The notes under the pieces were generated by a model. The model saw only the letters and a list, made by a program, of their open reading frames with translations, did not search any database and was not told the origin of the DNA. Below, one piece after another: positions 12,961 to 29,787 of a stretch of 64,000 nucleotides of DNA. Numbering within the stretch: position 1 is the stretch's first letter; each line of letters opens with the position of its first letter. The position numbers were made by a program, and so were the translations under genes. This DNA is from Lethocerus indicus (lineage: Eukaryota > Arthropoda > Insecta > Hemiptera > Belostomatidae). The stretch spans positions 40,575,392 through 40,639,391 of the forward strand of contig JACDQD010000001.1 of the NCBI GenBank assembly GCA_019843655.1, read 5' to 3'.

Positions 12961-14585
12961 AAATACTACCGCAAAAAAGAAGAGACATTTAATAATACGA
13001 TTTGAATTTATTAATAATCGATCGTCGCGTAATTATGTTTACTAAACTAGGCCGCGTGTGTGACCATCCGTGGCCGTAATAAGCGTACAGGCGGTTATTA
13101 CGGTATTTCTTCTCTGATAATTTCACGTCTTTCGTATGCTATGTGTCGGGCCGGTGGTAACGAGGGTGGCGCAAGGTGTGTATCGTTTCAGTAAACAATG
13201 AGGGAGGGATTGGCAATAATAAATGTCAGACTGTACGGTGTGATCCGGTTGGATAATTTAGCCGCGATCTCCCGCGGGGCGGCCCCCGGAGGTTAGGACA
13301 GACGCGCGCTATTGGGCCGTCACGAGTCTTAAATAAATCTAAAGTAAATCTGAGAAATGGCAAAGGCTACCGAAGCCTCGTTTATTACCCACAATTAATA
13401 ACCTCTCTGGCGCTCCTTCTCTAAATGCTCATAAGTTACGGGGCCGCAACGGAAAACGGCGTCTTCGGCTGTAACGCGATTTGTTCACGTCATAGCCGGC
13501 CGTTCGCCGGGTTCGGTATCGATCCCCCTCCCCTAAGAATTAATTAGTGGATTTAAAACGAATAAGGGAGGAGGCAAAAAACCCGACCCGAGGGGTAATT
13601 TATCGAGCGTGTCGATTTTTCGATTACAGAAATAATTGAATTTATGTCTCCGGGCCCACGATTCTCGTCCTCGCTAATATAACTATTAGTTTAAATTTGA
13701 CCGAGCCGAGAGGAATGGAATTTAAAATATCCGATTTAAGTTAGAAATAAATAATTTTAAGGGACTAAGTACAAGTTGGTATACACATGTATTTCCTATA
13801 TTTCGATAATATAACCTTAAACGCTTCGAGTAACATCTTTCCTCTGCTATATCAAATATATCACACTGCTGTATACTATCTATGTGAAATAGTATACAAA
13901 CCGGAATGGTTTTTAAAAATTCGTATTTAAAAAAGTCTAGCTTGGAACCCAGCAAGAATGCACGACATGCCTAAATGTAGGCAACTAAATGTCACCAGAT
14001 GTCGGCCACATTCTTCTTGGTATTCCAACATAAGTTATGATTGGAACAATGCGTAAATACAGCTGTAAAGTTGTAAGCCGATACTTTGCCGGGGCTCGAC
14101 TGTGATGGGGTATGGCCCGGGAGGACTGGACAATCTGCTAATGGGTCGATTTACAGCGGTCTTCCAAACCTGGGGCCCATCCACCGCAAATTGAGTTCCG
14201 ATCGGTGCGCACGGCCGAAATTCGTTAGACGACAGCCGAACCCAACTAATCTTTAATTAAATGGAACCAAAAAGCCCACTTCCTCGTTTCCTATACGCTC
14301 ACGACGTGTAGCTTTAGTTGGTATTAATATTTAATGAGAAGCGTTAGAGGCCCGAATTAGAATTGCTAACTGATTATCAAAAGCGGGGAGGAAGCTAATT
14401 GGTCCCGATGGGAGGGGGCTATGGCTTCGTTGGGTAATTTTTCAAGGCATAATATCGGAATTTGCTCGATTAAATTGCGTTAATTTTCAGTGTTTTCCCT
14501 TCTTAATTCAGGAGGCTCTCCTTTTTTATTAACACTATCAACGATTACTCTACGAACCTACTTTACTTGTTAGGTAAAATATTAG

Positions 14586-18766
<4,181 letters not shown>

Positions 18767-18892
18767 ATTGGGCCGGCAACTGAATAATTGCGGATTTTTC
18801 CGGCCTTTTTCGGTTAGAAGACTTTATCGATTCGAAGATAAACATAACATCTATCGATGAAATCCTCGGTGACTTAGTCGGCGGCCCAATAT
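18767..18892. mobile_element. Mariner-type MITE
   Basis: The left end reads ATTGGGCCGGCAACTGAATA and continues TTGCGGATTTTTCC. The right end, on the other strand, reads ATTGGGCCGCCGACTAAGTC and continues ACCGAGGATTTC. Both resemble Cecropia-group mariner termini, of the type TTGGGTTGGCAACTAAGT-AATTGCGG. About 125 bp separate the outer ends, so no transposase is present. AT-rich flanks (TAAATATT and AATATATT) fit insertion at TA, but the exact target duplication cannot be fixed. The element would depend on a mariner transposase supplied elsewhere, such as relatives of the relic at 58513-59062. Confidence 0.8.
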
Positions 18893-19336
18893 ATTATTCT
18901 AGACGTTTGAAACGTCTCCCCTACCCCTCGTATCAGTACGAATGAACGATGACTCGAGTTCCCGGTCGGAAATGGGCTAAGACCTCGCTTCCGAGGGTCG
19001 GAAGTTCAGAGGCAATGAAGCCGTTCGAGCCAATAAAAAAGCGAGGGGGACCCCGCTAAGTGATCTACTGGCTATTGGACCGAACGTACGGGAAATACGG
19101 TTGAAAAAATATCTCTTTTGTCTTAAAATGATTCGAAGAATTACAGAATTGTTGTAGCGACCGAAGTAAAGACAGATAGGTGACGCTTTACGTCCGTGAC
19201 CGGCAGTCCCAATTAGCTGACTTGTGGCTAGTTCTCGCCATCCTCAAGTAGTTAAATGTAAAACGCTGATAATCATCCGGTGTGTCGCTGAATATTTTTT
19301 ACAACGAAGACGTTCTTGATATTCAATTTTTATATA

Positions 19337-19990
19337 ATATTTGTAAATTTTCATATTAAAAATCGTGCCTCCTTTTATCGTACCATTCGGGCGATTGTAT
19401 ACCAACGAAACTAGAAAACAGGATATTTCGGATAATTTTGGATAATGTTATCCGGTACTATGTTTGTCGGGGGCCCAACACCAAAATCGCATCTCCTTTT
19501 ATTGTACCGTTCGGGCGATAGTATACGAACGCCTATTTATAGTTTATATTGCGTTAATGGCATTCTGGACGTTAACAGTCGCAGGAATATTTACGGCGTA
19601 TGATCGGATATTTGTAAATTTACACATTTTCTGTTGCGTAATTAAAAATCGTGTATACGTACACCCCTTTATTACGTTAATTGACTTCTCCGATGTTTAC
19701 ATATTTTAGAAAACAGGATATCTCAGGACAAGCGGGTAACAGAAATTTTCGTAGGGAGGATCGGTTAGCGCCTTCTGTGCCTAATATAGTAGGTGTCGAC
19801 TCCCTACTTCGTATTTCGATTCCCGTATATCCTCCCAACGAACGATTCCCCTTGGCCGGTCCTAGAGCCGAGGGTATTTTTAGGGTGGTAATCGACTACC
19901 GGATTTAATTAGATTCCGGGGTATAATGCGAGAGGGAAGGTTCGCCTTTGTCGGGGGCCCACCATAAAAATTAGAACTCCGCGGAGTAGG
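19337..19990. repeat. Nested duplication block
   Basis: Two long diverged copies share, in order, ATATTTGTAAATTT (19337 and 19611), ATTAAAAATCGTG (19354 and 19640), TAGAAAACAGGATAT (19412 and 19708) and TTTGTCGGGGGCCCA (19464 and 19947). A second, smaller duplication sits inside: CTCCTTTTAT-GTACC-TTCGGGCGAT-GTATAC at about 19370 and 19493, 123 bp apart. The second long copy is expanded by inserted sequence. No protein reading frame is conserved between copies. Terminal structure is unclear, so this may be a local duplication or two copies of one mobile element. Confidence 0.6.
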
Positions 19991-20332
19991 GTTTCGGAAG
20001 GAGGCCGGGTGCGTGTGATCGTGCGCTGGTGTGTGTGCGCCCGAAGGGGGGGGGCCCTAGTTTAATTTTCGCCGCCGGGAGATGAGGGGTGTGGGGGGGG
20101 AATCCTCTTTCTGTCGTCCGCCCCCTTTCTCGCGGCCCTGTAGTATATCACCGTGCATGTATCGCTCGATAAATAATGCATGCTTTCCTTTGCCGGCCGG
20201 CTCTTAGATGTGTAATCAGGTTTGGGCCCGACTAAATGGACACAGTCCGTCCTCGCCACTTTGATTTCTCTCCTTTGATCCCTGCGTCGCATGTAAAGCA
20301 TTCCCGCCTTCCCTGGACAAATATTATCCGCA

Positions 20333-20360
20333 GTCTCTCTCTCTCTCTCTCTCTCCCTCT
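20333..20360. repeat. Short (CT)n tract
   Basis: About 11 CT units followed by a CCCTCT interruption. It sits in a longer pyrimidine-rich stretch that reaches to about 20445. Confidence 0.9.
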
Positions 20361-21178
20361 CGACCCCCGCCCCCACCCGTATCTCTCTCTCGCTCCCTCC
20401 CTGATTGCCTTACCGGACTCCCTTCTAATACTCCTACCCTCGGCTACCTATATTCCCGGCTTGTGTATAACTGCCCCGACTCCCGGAGGCTTCTCCTTCC
20501 GACCGCCCTTTTTCAGATTTCCTATCGATTGGGACGAAATTCGGAGGCCGCCGGGTATTGCTAATAAAGCGAAACGAGTGTCCTTTTTAACGTCGATATT
20601 TTAATGAATATGACTCGGTTCTTTAAAATTAAGAAAGAAAGATCGTTCCGACGCCTACCTCTGACACGAGGTCCCGCCCGGCTTATCGCGGAGGCGGTCC
20701 TGTGAAGAGGAATAAATGATTTGAGAAGTGAAACCGAAAGAACCGGTCGCCGGGCAGTATCGAGTGCAAAACATTGATACGTGCAAACCAGAAGGGAGGA
20801 ACTGGAGAAGGAAAAGCGGAAAAGCCTACGTCTCGCGGCACACAAGCGTGAGGGGAGTGGGAGATATTCACGTCCGACGATATTCCGAACCCTTCTCGTA
20901 AATAAGTCGAAGTGAAAAAAATAAATTTGACTCCGACTGGCTTCATCCGGGGCCACTTGCAAATGTTCCGTCACGACCTATCGTTTCCTTTTGACGGGAG
21001 GGTGGCGGGTGGGACAACGTCTATAGTAGACGTCCAATAGGGGAAATACCGGAAGTATATGATGGAGCCTATAGCCCTATAGGGTGGGAGTTCTTATTCA
21101 GACCCTGTTTTTCCGCACGCTTTTCCTCCCCCGTCTTATTTTCCCCCCTTTTATAAATCCCTTCAAACGGGGGATGCC

Positions 21179-21182
<4 letters not shown>

Positions 21183-21232
<50 letters not shown>
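21183..21232. repeat. (TA)n microsatellite
   Basis: About 25 uninterrupted TA units. Confidence 0.97.
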
Positions 21233-21234
<2 letters not shown>

Positions 21235-23163
21235 TTGTTTGTGCTGAAATATACTTCGATTATTTCCCTTCTTTTTTGGCTATTCGCCAACCCCGTTTAG
21301 AATTTAAATTTGACGTCGGTAGTAAATAATACTCCTCGGTTTCGTTTCCACGGATTTCTCTGTTTCGGTAATAAAAATGAATATTGTATTCAACGTCGAT
21401 ACGGCATTTTGGAGGGCGCGAGAATGGATAATTTCATAGACATCCGAAAAACCGTCTAGAGCTGAAAAAACGCTAAATGTTCAAAAGTTATTTTCGTCAC
21501 ATAACGGTCTCCATATGCAAGATAATTCAATGCAAGTGTGCAGGCCTCAAGGGTTTGGAATTTAACCATTTTAAACGAATGTAAAACTTGATATTATGTT
21601 ACACGTTTCTGCGAAGTTACGCTAGGGTGCGTAATTTAAAAGTACTAAAAAGTTACAACTTACAACAACAAGGTGTCGCCAAACCGTAGACCGCCAGCTA
21701 CCGGTAACTCGCCGCGATTTTTGTTATAAGAAAATTAAAACCCGCCTGCTATATTTTGAAGGTTTGTCTCCCTTAAATTCCGATAATATACGTCATATAT
21801 TTTTATTTGTACTGTCTCTATCTAATGAAATGTACACTCGCAATTCTCTGTTAGCGCTGGACGCGGCGGTAATATGGAGGCACTAAAAACATAATAGCTG
21901 AGTCACACTCCTAGTTTGCATTGCAGCTCCCAATCCGTATTGGAATGGAGGGTATAAAGTGGAGGAGGCCAATGGGGCGTGACGGTCAGTGGTCTGTGTA
22001 AACAGAGATCCCCCACGAACGGGGCCCCGGCGTTTTTTTTTTACATCCCTCCCCCCGACCTCTTTAAAGGCGTTTTCAACAGGTTTCACGGCACCCCCCG
22101 CCCCCTCACGAACGCTCCTTTTTCTATCGGCCTCCCCCCGAATACAAAGATGTTGCGGCCAGGACCCTCTTTAAAAAAAAAAAGGAGAAGGAGAAGAGGG
22201 GACCCTCGCTCCTCGAGACCTCCGCCCCCTTCTGGCCCCCGCCCCCAATCAAAGATACACTCGGCGACTGACCTCCCCGATTTCCCCCTTTCGCCTTTTC
22301 AAGTCGCCCCCCTCCATTTCCGATTGTTTCGAAGGGGCGCCGGACAGAAAAAAAAAAACACCCGTCGGACAACCGATTAACATTTGAGCCCGGCGCCCCC
22401 CGGGACGATAAAAGGAATTTATCGCTCGAGCGATACCCGTCCGCTGCAAAAAAGTTTTCGAATTGATATTCAGCCCGTCTATCTTCGAGCTATTTGCGTG
22501 CCCGCTCGGTGTCGGGATTTAAACAAAAAGGCCTCTCTCGAGACTGACCCGAATCAATCGTACAGAGAGGAATTCGTTATAACGCAGAGGTGTCTAAAAA
22601 AAAGTTCAGTAGACTGAGAGTCGTCATGAAATGAAATTGTTTGAAGATTTACAATAAACACGTAAATACCAAAATTATAAATATTATACGGGAATCCCAA
22701 TTATATTGACTTCGAGACAGTGGAGTTACTGTAAGATCCCACGATTTCCAATGATCTTGCGGAAAAGAGTTGTAATCTATAGATGAACTTTTTACAGAAC
22801 TTCGGTTAATTCGTTTAATGTTAATAGAAAGATAGAAGGCACTTTCGAGATAATCGGACTGTATTGACGGTGGGCTGATAGCGTACGGTTCAAGGACCTG
22901 ATGACAGTGTCATTAGCCTACAGGCGTCGTAGTCGGTATCATAATAGTAGTGTTGCCGGTAACAGTTTACGGCGGTTTTTTTTGTTTTTGAACGGCGCCG
23001 ACTCGTTTAAGTGCCCCCACACGGCGATGATACCGTGTTATTGTCCGTTCTTCGTACAATATGGTCATCTTCGAGAGCCGGCTGTGTGATTCGGCAAAAT
23101 GAACTGAAAAATGATGCCGAGCTCTCGTAATGAGCCTGTCGTATCGTTTCTACCCGGAGGCCG

Positions 23164-23202
23164 ATTACAATTACTTAACCGTTGAGTTAATTACAATTAC
23201 TT
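23164..23202. promoter_or_regulatory. Paired 13-bp homeodomain-like words
   Basis: ATTACAATTACTT occurs exactly at 23164-23176 and again at 23190-23202. Each copy contains ATTA/TAAT-type homeodomain core sequence. GGCC and CGGCC words lie just outside on the two sides. Regulatory function is inference; AT-rich duplications are common. Confidence 0.25.
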
Positions 23203-23451
23203 TACAGTCGGCCGTAGTTTGAGATCATCATTCATTTTAGATCGTCATTTCGATTCCCCTTATTCTCAACGTCTCTCAAGTAGCATTACCTAACGGGACG
23301 AAAGGAAAGGACCCGTATACAGGTTGCGTAGCATTTAACAAAAACAAATATCGATACACGGCTTTTATTGCACTTTTCAACACCGCCAGTAAAGTGTAAC
23401 AGGAGTTGAATCCGGTCAAAAGAGTGAGGTGGGGGAGAGTTTAAAAGCGGT

Positions 23452-23532
23452 CTCTCTCACTCTCACTCTCTCTCAATCCCTCCCTCCCTCTCTCTCCCTC
23501 CCTCCGTCCCTCTCACTCTCTCTCTCTCTCTC
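23452..23532. repeat. Imperfect CT-rich tract
   Basis: An interrupted pyrimidine tract of CT, CTCACT and CCCT units, ending in a perfect run of CT at 23516-23532. Confidence 0.9.
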
Positions 23533-25129
23533 GGGGCGAGGCGTCAGAATTTAAGCGGCGGTAGGTCGCCCCTGACTAAGGGCCAATTCAAAAGCAACGG
23601 CCCCCGCTTCTTTCCAGTAACTTAATGAACCTTGCTCAGAATTAAACGGGAGCGATTTGAAATTCAACAATCAAGGGATTGGGGAGTTTTACGGCCCTTC
23701 TATTAGGGCTGATTGGCCCCTTCCCCCCACAACCCCCAAGGCAAAAAGGTACAGAGCAAGGGGGATGATAATTTTCTTTTTCAAGTGCCCAACTTTTATT
23801 TGCCGGGACACGAATTCCGACGTCGGGTCCCAATCCCGATCCGCTAGAGCCGAGGATAAAATTGAAATGTAAGTGTAAAAACAAACTAATACTTCGCATT
23901 GCCATTATTTGTATATGAAACCCGACACCTGCGATTTCATTTAATTTTTATTTTTAAACATATTTATTTTTAAAAACGCGAGTTGTGACTAGCCCCCTGG
24001 GCCCATCATATAGCCCATCGAATATTTTGTTAACTATTCCATTTCCACAACTGTAAAATACGACAAGCTGGGTTGATGTTCAGGTAGCACAAGTAACAAA
24101 TAGGGAGATGCACCGAAATTACAACCCCGGTCGGAGATCACCAGTGAAAGTAACCAGGGCATAATTACAACCCCCGAGGCTCCGTCGGTCGGCTGTTCGA
24201 CGCCCTCTAGGACGGCTCCCTCCCAGGCCACCTGTCCTAATAGCTGTGCATTAAAATCGCATTATCGCATCAATTTCGAATTTCGAAGCTATCGAAGCGT
24301 GTCATTATGCCCCTGTAATAATATGTTTACAGGGAGTCGTCTAAATATATGTAATTATTAAAAACGGCAGTATAATATAGTAAAAAGTACTTGGTACGCA
24401 CACAAAACATATTTTTAGTTAAAAGAACACATTTAATAATATTAAGGGAAATTTTATTATTTTTAGAGTATTCAGTAATGTAAAAAGTCTGTGGTCTTTA
24501 TATAAACACTAATCTACTTCCGCCTACTAATTGCGTCAGACTAGTAAAACCACTTTCTAATTATTCTATCCTTTTCATGCGCACTAATGTTAACGAATTT
24601 TTCTTATAAAATATACGTATATATTGAGTAACTAAAAAGCTGCAAACATAATATACATTAACCGCCGGACCTTAATATAAATGTCGGGTGGGAAGCCGAC
24701 TGGAGTATCCGAGCCAGAGGGTTATTGGGGTCGCATCTCGCTTCTGATATTTAATACTCCGCTGTCGGAAATGGAGAAAACGCTTAAAATTTGAAAGGGG
24801 ACCGGAGTGAAACAGTATTAAATAGATCCCCCTCATTAAACCTTTGTGTAAATAGTACCCTGCCACGTGGCTAACCCGTCGCTATTGAACTAAGTGTTTT
24901 TGAGTTGAACGAGTTCGTATTATTTGTACGCAATAAATGTCTGAAAATACGGATTTGTAATGGTCACGCCGTTTATGCACTCTTGACTACATTCACTTGT
25001 TGTATATAATTTCAACGAGTGAAGTTTCTATCTCCGAAGGCAATACACTGGTCCGCTATTGAATGTCTGATTTAGTGGCGGCCGTGAAGGCCTCACTTGC
25101 AACAGACCAAGCTGACTCACCGACCTACT

Positions 25130-25200
25130 GACTCGGCAGCCTCCCCGCTGAAACCGGTCTAGCGAAAGACCGAACCACCGATCGGAGACAAGGACCGCAG
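25130..25200 (+). repeat. Palindromic repeat family, eroded right arm
   Basis: The words GAAACCGGTCTAGC, AAAGACCGAACCA and CGGAGACA match the right arm of the copy at 28797-29120 in order and spacing. The left arm is not recognisable. Confidence 0.7.
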
Positions 25201-27357
25201 CTATGAGAATCCCCGCGTTAATGGGAAAGTTGCGGGTCGAATTAGTGATCTAATTCGGAAATTTTAAACGACATTAAGGCCAACCCCCGTCCAAGAATCT
25301 GAACAGGTAAATATATTTTAAAGACCTGAACGCATTGTATAAGATATTGCTGCTTGATAAATCCGGTGGATTAGGTGTATACTGAGTAGCTTATAGCTGT
25401 CCAAACGGGATATAAAGTGTTCAGAAATCAGTCCTGAGTATTCCGCGAATTAGAGGGCGACGGTGTAAAAAGCAATCGTCAAATCGTGTACTCGGGGAAG
25501 AAAATAATAGTAAAAAAAAGAACTAATACTACAAAAAAAAACATTCGAAACGTCGTCGGGCTAATGATAATTAGTTTAGCGGAGGACCGGGGATATATAA
25601 TAATGAAGCCCCCGATGATTGATCTCTGATCGATTCCGTCTCTATCATTATAATGCTATTAAGTTTAGATTAAGGTCCCCCGCCCGCGGTACCGAGTATC
25701 ACCTATTGTTTGGAGCGCTTCTCTCGGTCTCTCTCGCTCTGCCGGCCCTGCCCGCAGATCGGGAGGGAGACGGATATAGAGGTGGAGACGGACAAAAAAA
25801 GGAGAAAAAATAAAGGCCCACGAATTAACCGGGTCTCGAGGGCGTAATGTGAGTTATGCCGGAGAAGGGAGGGGGCCGGCCGGAAAAAAAGACAGGTAAT
25901 ATCTGGGAGAATTAGGCACCGGGAGATCTCGACTCCGGGACAAGTGAATTAGTGGCCCGGGCTTAAATCGAACTTTAATACTTAGTTCGGGGAGCCAGAA
26001 GGGTCGGAAACTTTTTTAGCGGGAACGAATTCGGGTAAGGTATCGGGAAATGTTTCACTCCGTAAATGAACACCGATGAAACACTGGACCGGTTCAACCA
26101 AACTTTCTCTATCGCGTAATGGTAAGCCCCTAAGAAAAAATGTATAGCGGGGATCCCTCAAAATATTGACATATCCATAAGTAAAAGTTTCATGGCAGCC
26201 AGAATATATAAATTTATTTTATGATCAGTCGACATGTTTCACTAGACGTTATCGAGAAACCGAATTTGTCTAGGTCAGTACCTCAAACGGCGTAATGACT
26301 AAAATCTGTTATAATTGGTAACGACGAATGATTTTTAGTTCAATTCTCTGGTATGGGAGGCACTTGTGAAAGTTTTGCTCTCAATACCGGACGATTTAAC
26401 AAAATGGTTTAGACTTTCCTGATATAATTTATATAGACGGAAAAATAGTAGTCGAAAATCCAAAATATATAGACTGAAAATTAATTTCGTAAAATTTTTG
26501 CGTCTTTCTTCTTTCTTTTTATTTCAATTCCCCACTTTAAAAATGAAAATAGTGGCATGGAAATTTGGGGAATAGACCGCGGCGGCGGATGCCAATTATT
26601 GGGGTTTGAAGAAGGTCCGTGTTGGGATTACTGTCCCCGACAGTTGCGGGCAATAAGAATCGGGGGCTAAGGGTCCCTCGGCACCGGCCAAAATCGATAT
26701 GTAAATAAAGGAATTACCATCTACGAGAGGAACCCCCCGCCGGGGTCGCGTGTATAACCCGCCTTACACGAATCAACCGATACCGGCGCTCAGCGGCATT
26801 GAAACCGAGTCCCTTTCCTTTTCTTATTTTTCGTCCCGTGGCTAGGTCTCCTTTTTTTTTCTTTATATTCTTTTATTACACACCAATTTGTTCCCTGCCC
26901 GCATTAAATTGAAAGCCGGGCACGGTACGCGTGCGGGGGGGGAGGGTTGTCTCGGTTTAAATACACGGTGTCACACTCGCGTTGCCTTCGTACCGTTTTA
27001 TAAAACGTGCGATAGCGGGATATATTATCCGCGAACGTCCGCGATACGTCGTGCCCCTCCCCCTCTCGATTACCTCTCGAGCGTCCTTTCGGCACTGCCG
27101 CTGCTCGGCAAAATAATATGGAGTCACTTTCTGGGCTTAACGGCGATATCCGTTGCGGCGGCGTCTATACCTCTGATCCTAAAATTTAAAAAAAAAATCC
27201 CTCCGTAGGATGAGACGAAAAGTGTACCGCCTAACATTGGAGTACCGCCTTCCGAGGAACTGTAGAACGTGAATTACCCTCGACTTAAACTCGTATTTAG
27301 GGCTTAGACCGGCATCGACAAATAATCGACAATAAAATGTCGAGGCAGTGACAATAA

Positions 27358-27720
27358 CTACCGAATGAAAACAGAGCTTGCCGCAATTTCTCGGATAGAG
27401 GATACGACCTTCCGAATAAAGGGAAGGAAAGGCGGAGGCCGAGAAGTGATAGGGAAAAAGGAAACGATCCGGTATCGACAGGGAAGTCGGGCGGTCATTA
27501 GAGCGGGCTTTCTCCCAGAGGTGACGGGGCAGAAAATAAGAATTGATGTACGGATCCCGAGCGACCCGTCCAATGGATCTGACGGTTTGACGGAGTACAT
27601 CAGATGCAATAGGGTAATTATATACGCATCAGGGCCGTCGCTATTCGCCATCCTGCCCTCCGGTATCATCATTCCGTTCCTATATTGATTAGGCCAATCT
27701 TTCACTATCACGGCCGCCAT
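27358..27720 (-). other. Overlapping antisense open frames, not called as a gene
   Basis: A 120-codon frame on the minus strand and a 107-codon frame on the plus strand (27365-27688) cover the same DNA. Neither shows a recognisable domain, signal peptide or family motif. Extended stop-free overlap can arise by chance in CG-rich DNA. Recorded because it is among the longer two-strand overlaps of the window. Confidence 0.2.
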
Positions 27721-27780
27721 TATTTACAATCCGCCCAACGTCTTTATCCGTGAGGCATCTTCCCCCACTCATTCTCCCTC

Positions 27781-27814
27781 TCTCCTTCTCTCTCTCTCTC
27801 TCTCTCTCTCTCTT
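27781..27814. repeat. (CT)n microsatellite
   Basis: About 13 perfect CT units, preceded by CTCC and CTTC interruptions. Confidence 0.95.
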
Positions 27815-28096
27815 TGTTTCACTCTGTAACCCACCCCCTCCCCACATCCGTGGATGTATAAAGCCTGGCTATTAAAACCCTCTTAATTATAGCGAGGAGG
27901 GCTCCGAGGGGGCTAATGTCCCACGGACTTTTGAGTACACCCGATCGATACCCGATCCGGAGGCATCGGCTACTCCTACCCCCTGAGAAGTCTTCCAAAT
28001 ATCAGCCGCCACATTACCCTTTGCCGCGGCACTAATTTTTAGGCATTTCAATGCTGGCGGGGGGGAAGGCTCACTTTGTCTCCCTCTCTCTCATTT

Positions 28097-28123
28097 GGTT
28101 CCGGCTTCTCGCCGTCACTCAGG
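28097..28123 (-). repeat. Palindromic repeat family, short eroded arm
   Basis: GGTTCCGGCTTCTCGCCGTC followed by ACTCAGG matches the inner part of a left arm (GGTTTCGGCCGCTCGCCATC then TTCAG). Confidence 0.5.
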
Positions 28124-28796
28124 AATTTAAATCTCATTTCGGATAATTATTAATTTTGTCCTTTTATTGATGTTTGGACCATTGAAGAGACCATTGACCC
28201 CAATTGAAAAGCGTCTAATGCCGGCACTCGGCCCCGTATCGGCTTTGGGGTGGAGGAACGTCCGATTTGATGTTATCGGCCTTCTAATATTAGGGCCCGG
28301 CGACTTTATTCAGAGTTGCCCAATAGGTCCCTAATTAGGGGAGATACTTGATTGGTCGCTCTTGTGTATAACGCGGAGCCGGAGAGGGTGAGTTACTCAA
28401 ATTTTCCCTCCCTACTTACTTATATCCGGATGATTACCGCGAATCAGAGCCCCGCTTGTCGCACGCTAACCGTACTTACGGAACCAGTCCGAACTTCTCG
28501 TCTTCTCCTCTTGGTTCTTGATTTGTCCCGATGACATATCTATTGTTTCGACGATATATCGAAACAATAAATGTTCCTACCCGCTTAATTGGCTCATTGC
28601 TAGACCTGTGCCGCTTCTCGTCATCATAGATAGATTTACGCGGGCAGTGCAGACAGGATACTTCATCGGCCTAACTACTTTACTATCGTCATGCTACTGG
28701 CGGTGGAGAGAAACCGAGTCCCGTGAGATAACGTAACGCTTTTTAAATAATAATTGAATCTGACCTTACGTATAAAGTGATAAACACTGTCAGAAA

Positions 28797-29120
28797 GTTT
28801 AACATACCTGTTTTGTGGTCTGCGAGGGTCGGAATACCGTAGATTTCGTGTGTTTCTGCCACCTCTCGCTGGTTCGGTCTTTTGCTAGACGGGTTTCGGC
28901 CGCTCGCCATCTTCAGCAGCGGCGTTAGTCACTTTCGGCACTTCGGATGTTTTTCGGGCATACTCACTGCACTGTCACTTGAGCTGTCGCAGTGTAGAAC
29001 TGAAGATGGCGAGCGGCCGAAACCGGTCTAGCAAAAGACCAAACCAGCGAGAGGAGACAGAAACACACGAAATCTACGATATTCCAACCCCTCGCAGACC
29101 ACAAAACAGGTATGTTAAAC
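28797..29120. repeat. Palindromic repeat family, near-complete copy (324 bp)
   Basis: The left arm starts GTTTAACATACCTGTTTTGT and the right arm ends with its reverse complement. The two arms, about 130 bp each, are near-perfect inverted copies. Each arm holds a nested hairpin (GGTCTTTTGCTAGAC.. and ..GTCTAGCAAAAGACC) and ends inwards at CGCTCGCCATCTTCAG. A single-copy spacer of about 75 bp (TAGTCACTTTCGGCACTTCG, then GGATG, CGGGCATACTCACTGCACTG) separates them. No open frame of note. This has the form of a foldback or palindromic MITE; the superfamily is not recognised. It is the reference copy for the other loci. Confidence 0.9.
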
Positions 29121-29255
29121 TAGAAAAAAAATAATAGAAACGGGAAATGTGAAGAGGGCGTAATTGAATATGTGGTGTAGACGGCGGTTAGAGGGATTAA
29201 GAGGGGGAGGGGTGGGTGGACATTTTTCGGTTGGTGAGGGGCCCCAAGTTTGGTG

Positions 29256-29425
29256 GCTGCTATTGATCTGAGAGCCGGTGGGGCTATGCAAATTGATTTC
29301 TTCTTATCTCCATTGGGGGATTAATAACGCTACCCGGCCCTTTAAAATGTTCCCGCTAATGCTTCGCTATTGTTACTCCCCCGCCGAGCATAAACTTTAC
29401 TCAACGCCCCTTCACTTTTGCCCGG
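29256..29425 (+). promoter_or_regulatory. Candidate regulatory element, copy A of a duplicated pair
   Basis: This stretch and 30712-30885 align in the same orientation over about 165 bp with roughly three-quarters identity by eye. The best block is TATGCAAATTGAYTTCTTCT followed by TATCTCC, which on the minus strand reads GGAGATAAGAAGAA then CAATTTGCAT: a GATA-type site and an octamer (POU) site at fixed spacing. Further shared words are TTAATAACGC, TTAAAATG, CTAATGC, TATTGTT, CCCCCGCC and CATAAACTTT. The short frame from the ATG in the octamer stops after 12 codons in both copies, so coding is unlikely. It lies 130 bp from a palindromic repeat. A regulatory module is inference; an undescribed dispersed repeat is the alternative. 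Confidence 0.4.
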
Positions 29426-29787
29426 GTTTGAATCCTCAGCCGCACTCTGTTTCTAGAATTTACCCGGGATTGGAATCGCCGCCGATTTCCAATGAATAAG
29501 CTGTAATTGAAGGGAAATTCCGGTGGCTATTGAGCGCCGTTTATAAAATAATTTATTTAAACATATAAAGAACATTACAACGGAATATTTATTATATATA
29601 ACAAGATTCTGTAATTAAATAAAGAAGTAAGGATTATTGTAAATTGAAGAAAACTTTTGGCTAGAGTTTGATTGTCCTGTGGGGTGACTAATTTCTCTTC
29701 AGTTACAGAATTTCAACTGTTAATAACTGTTTATAGCCTCGAGACTGACGCAAAATATATTTTTTGTACAAAGGTGATGGAACGCGC

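Larger units (their letters stand above)
18893..25129. other. No supported gene; nested duplications and simple repeats
   Basis: Apart from the duplication block at 19337-19990 and the simple repeats listed separately, the stretch holds only chance open frames, many Pro/Arg- or Ser-rich. A pair of 13-base ATTACAATTACTT words lies at 23164-23202. Confidence 0.55.
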
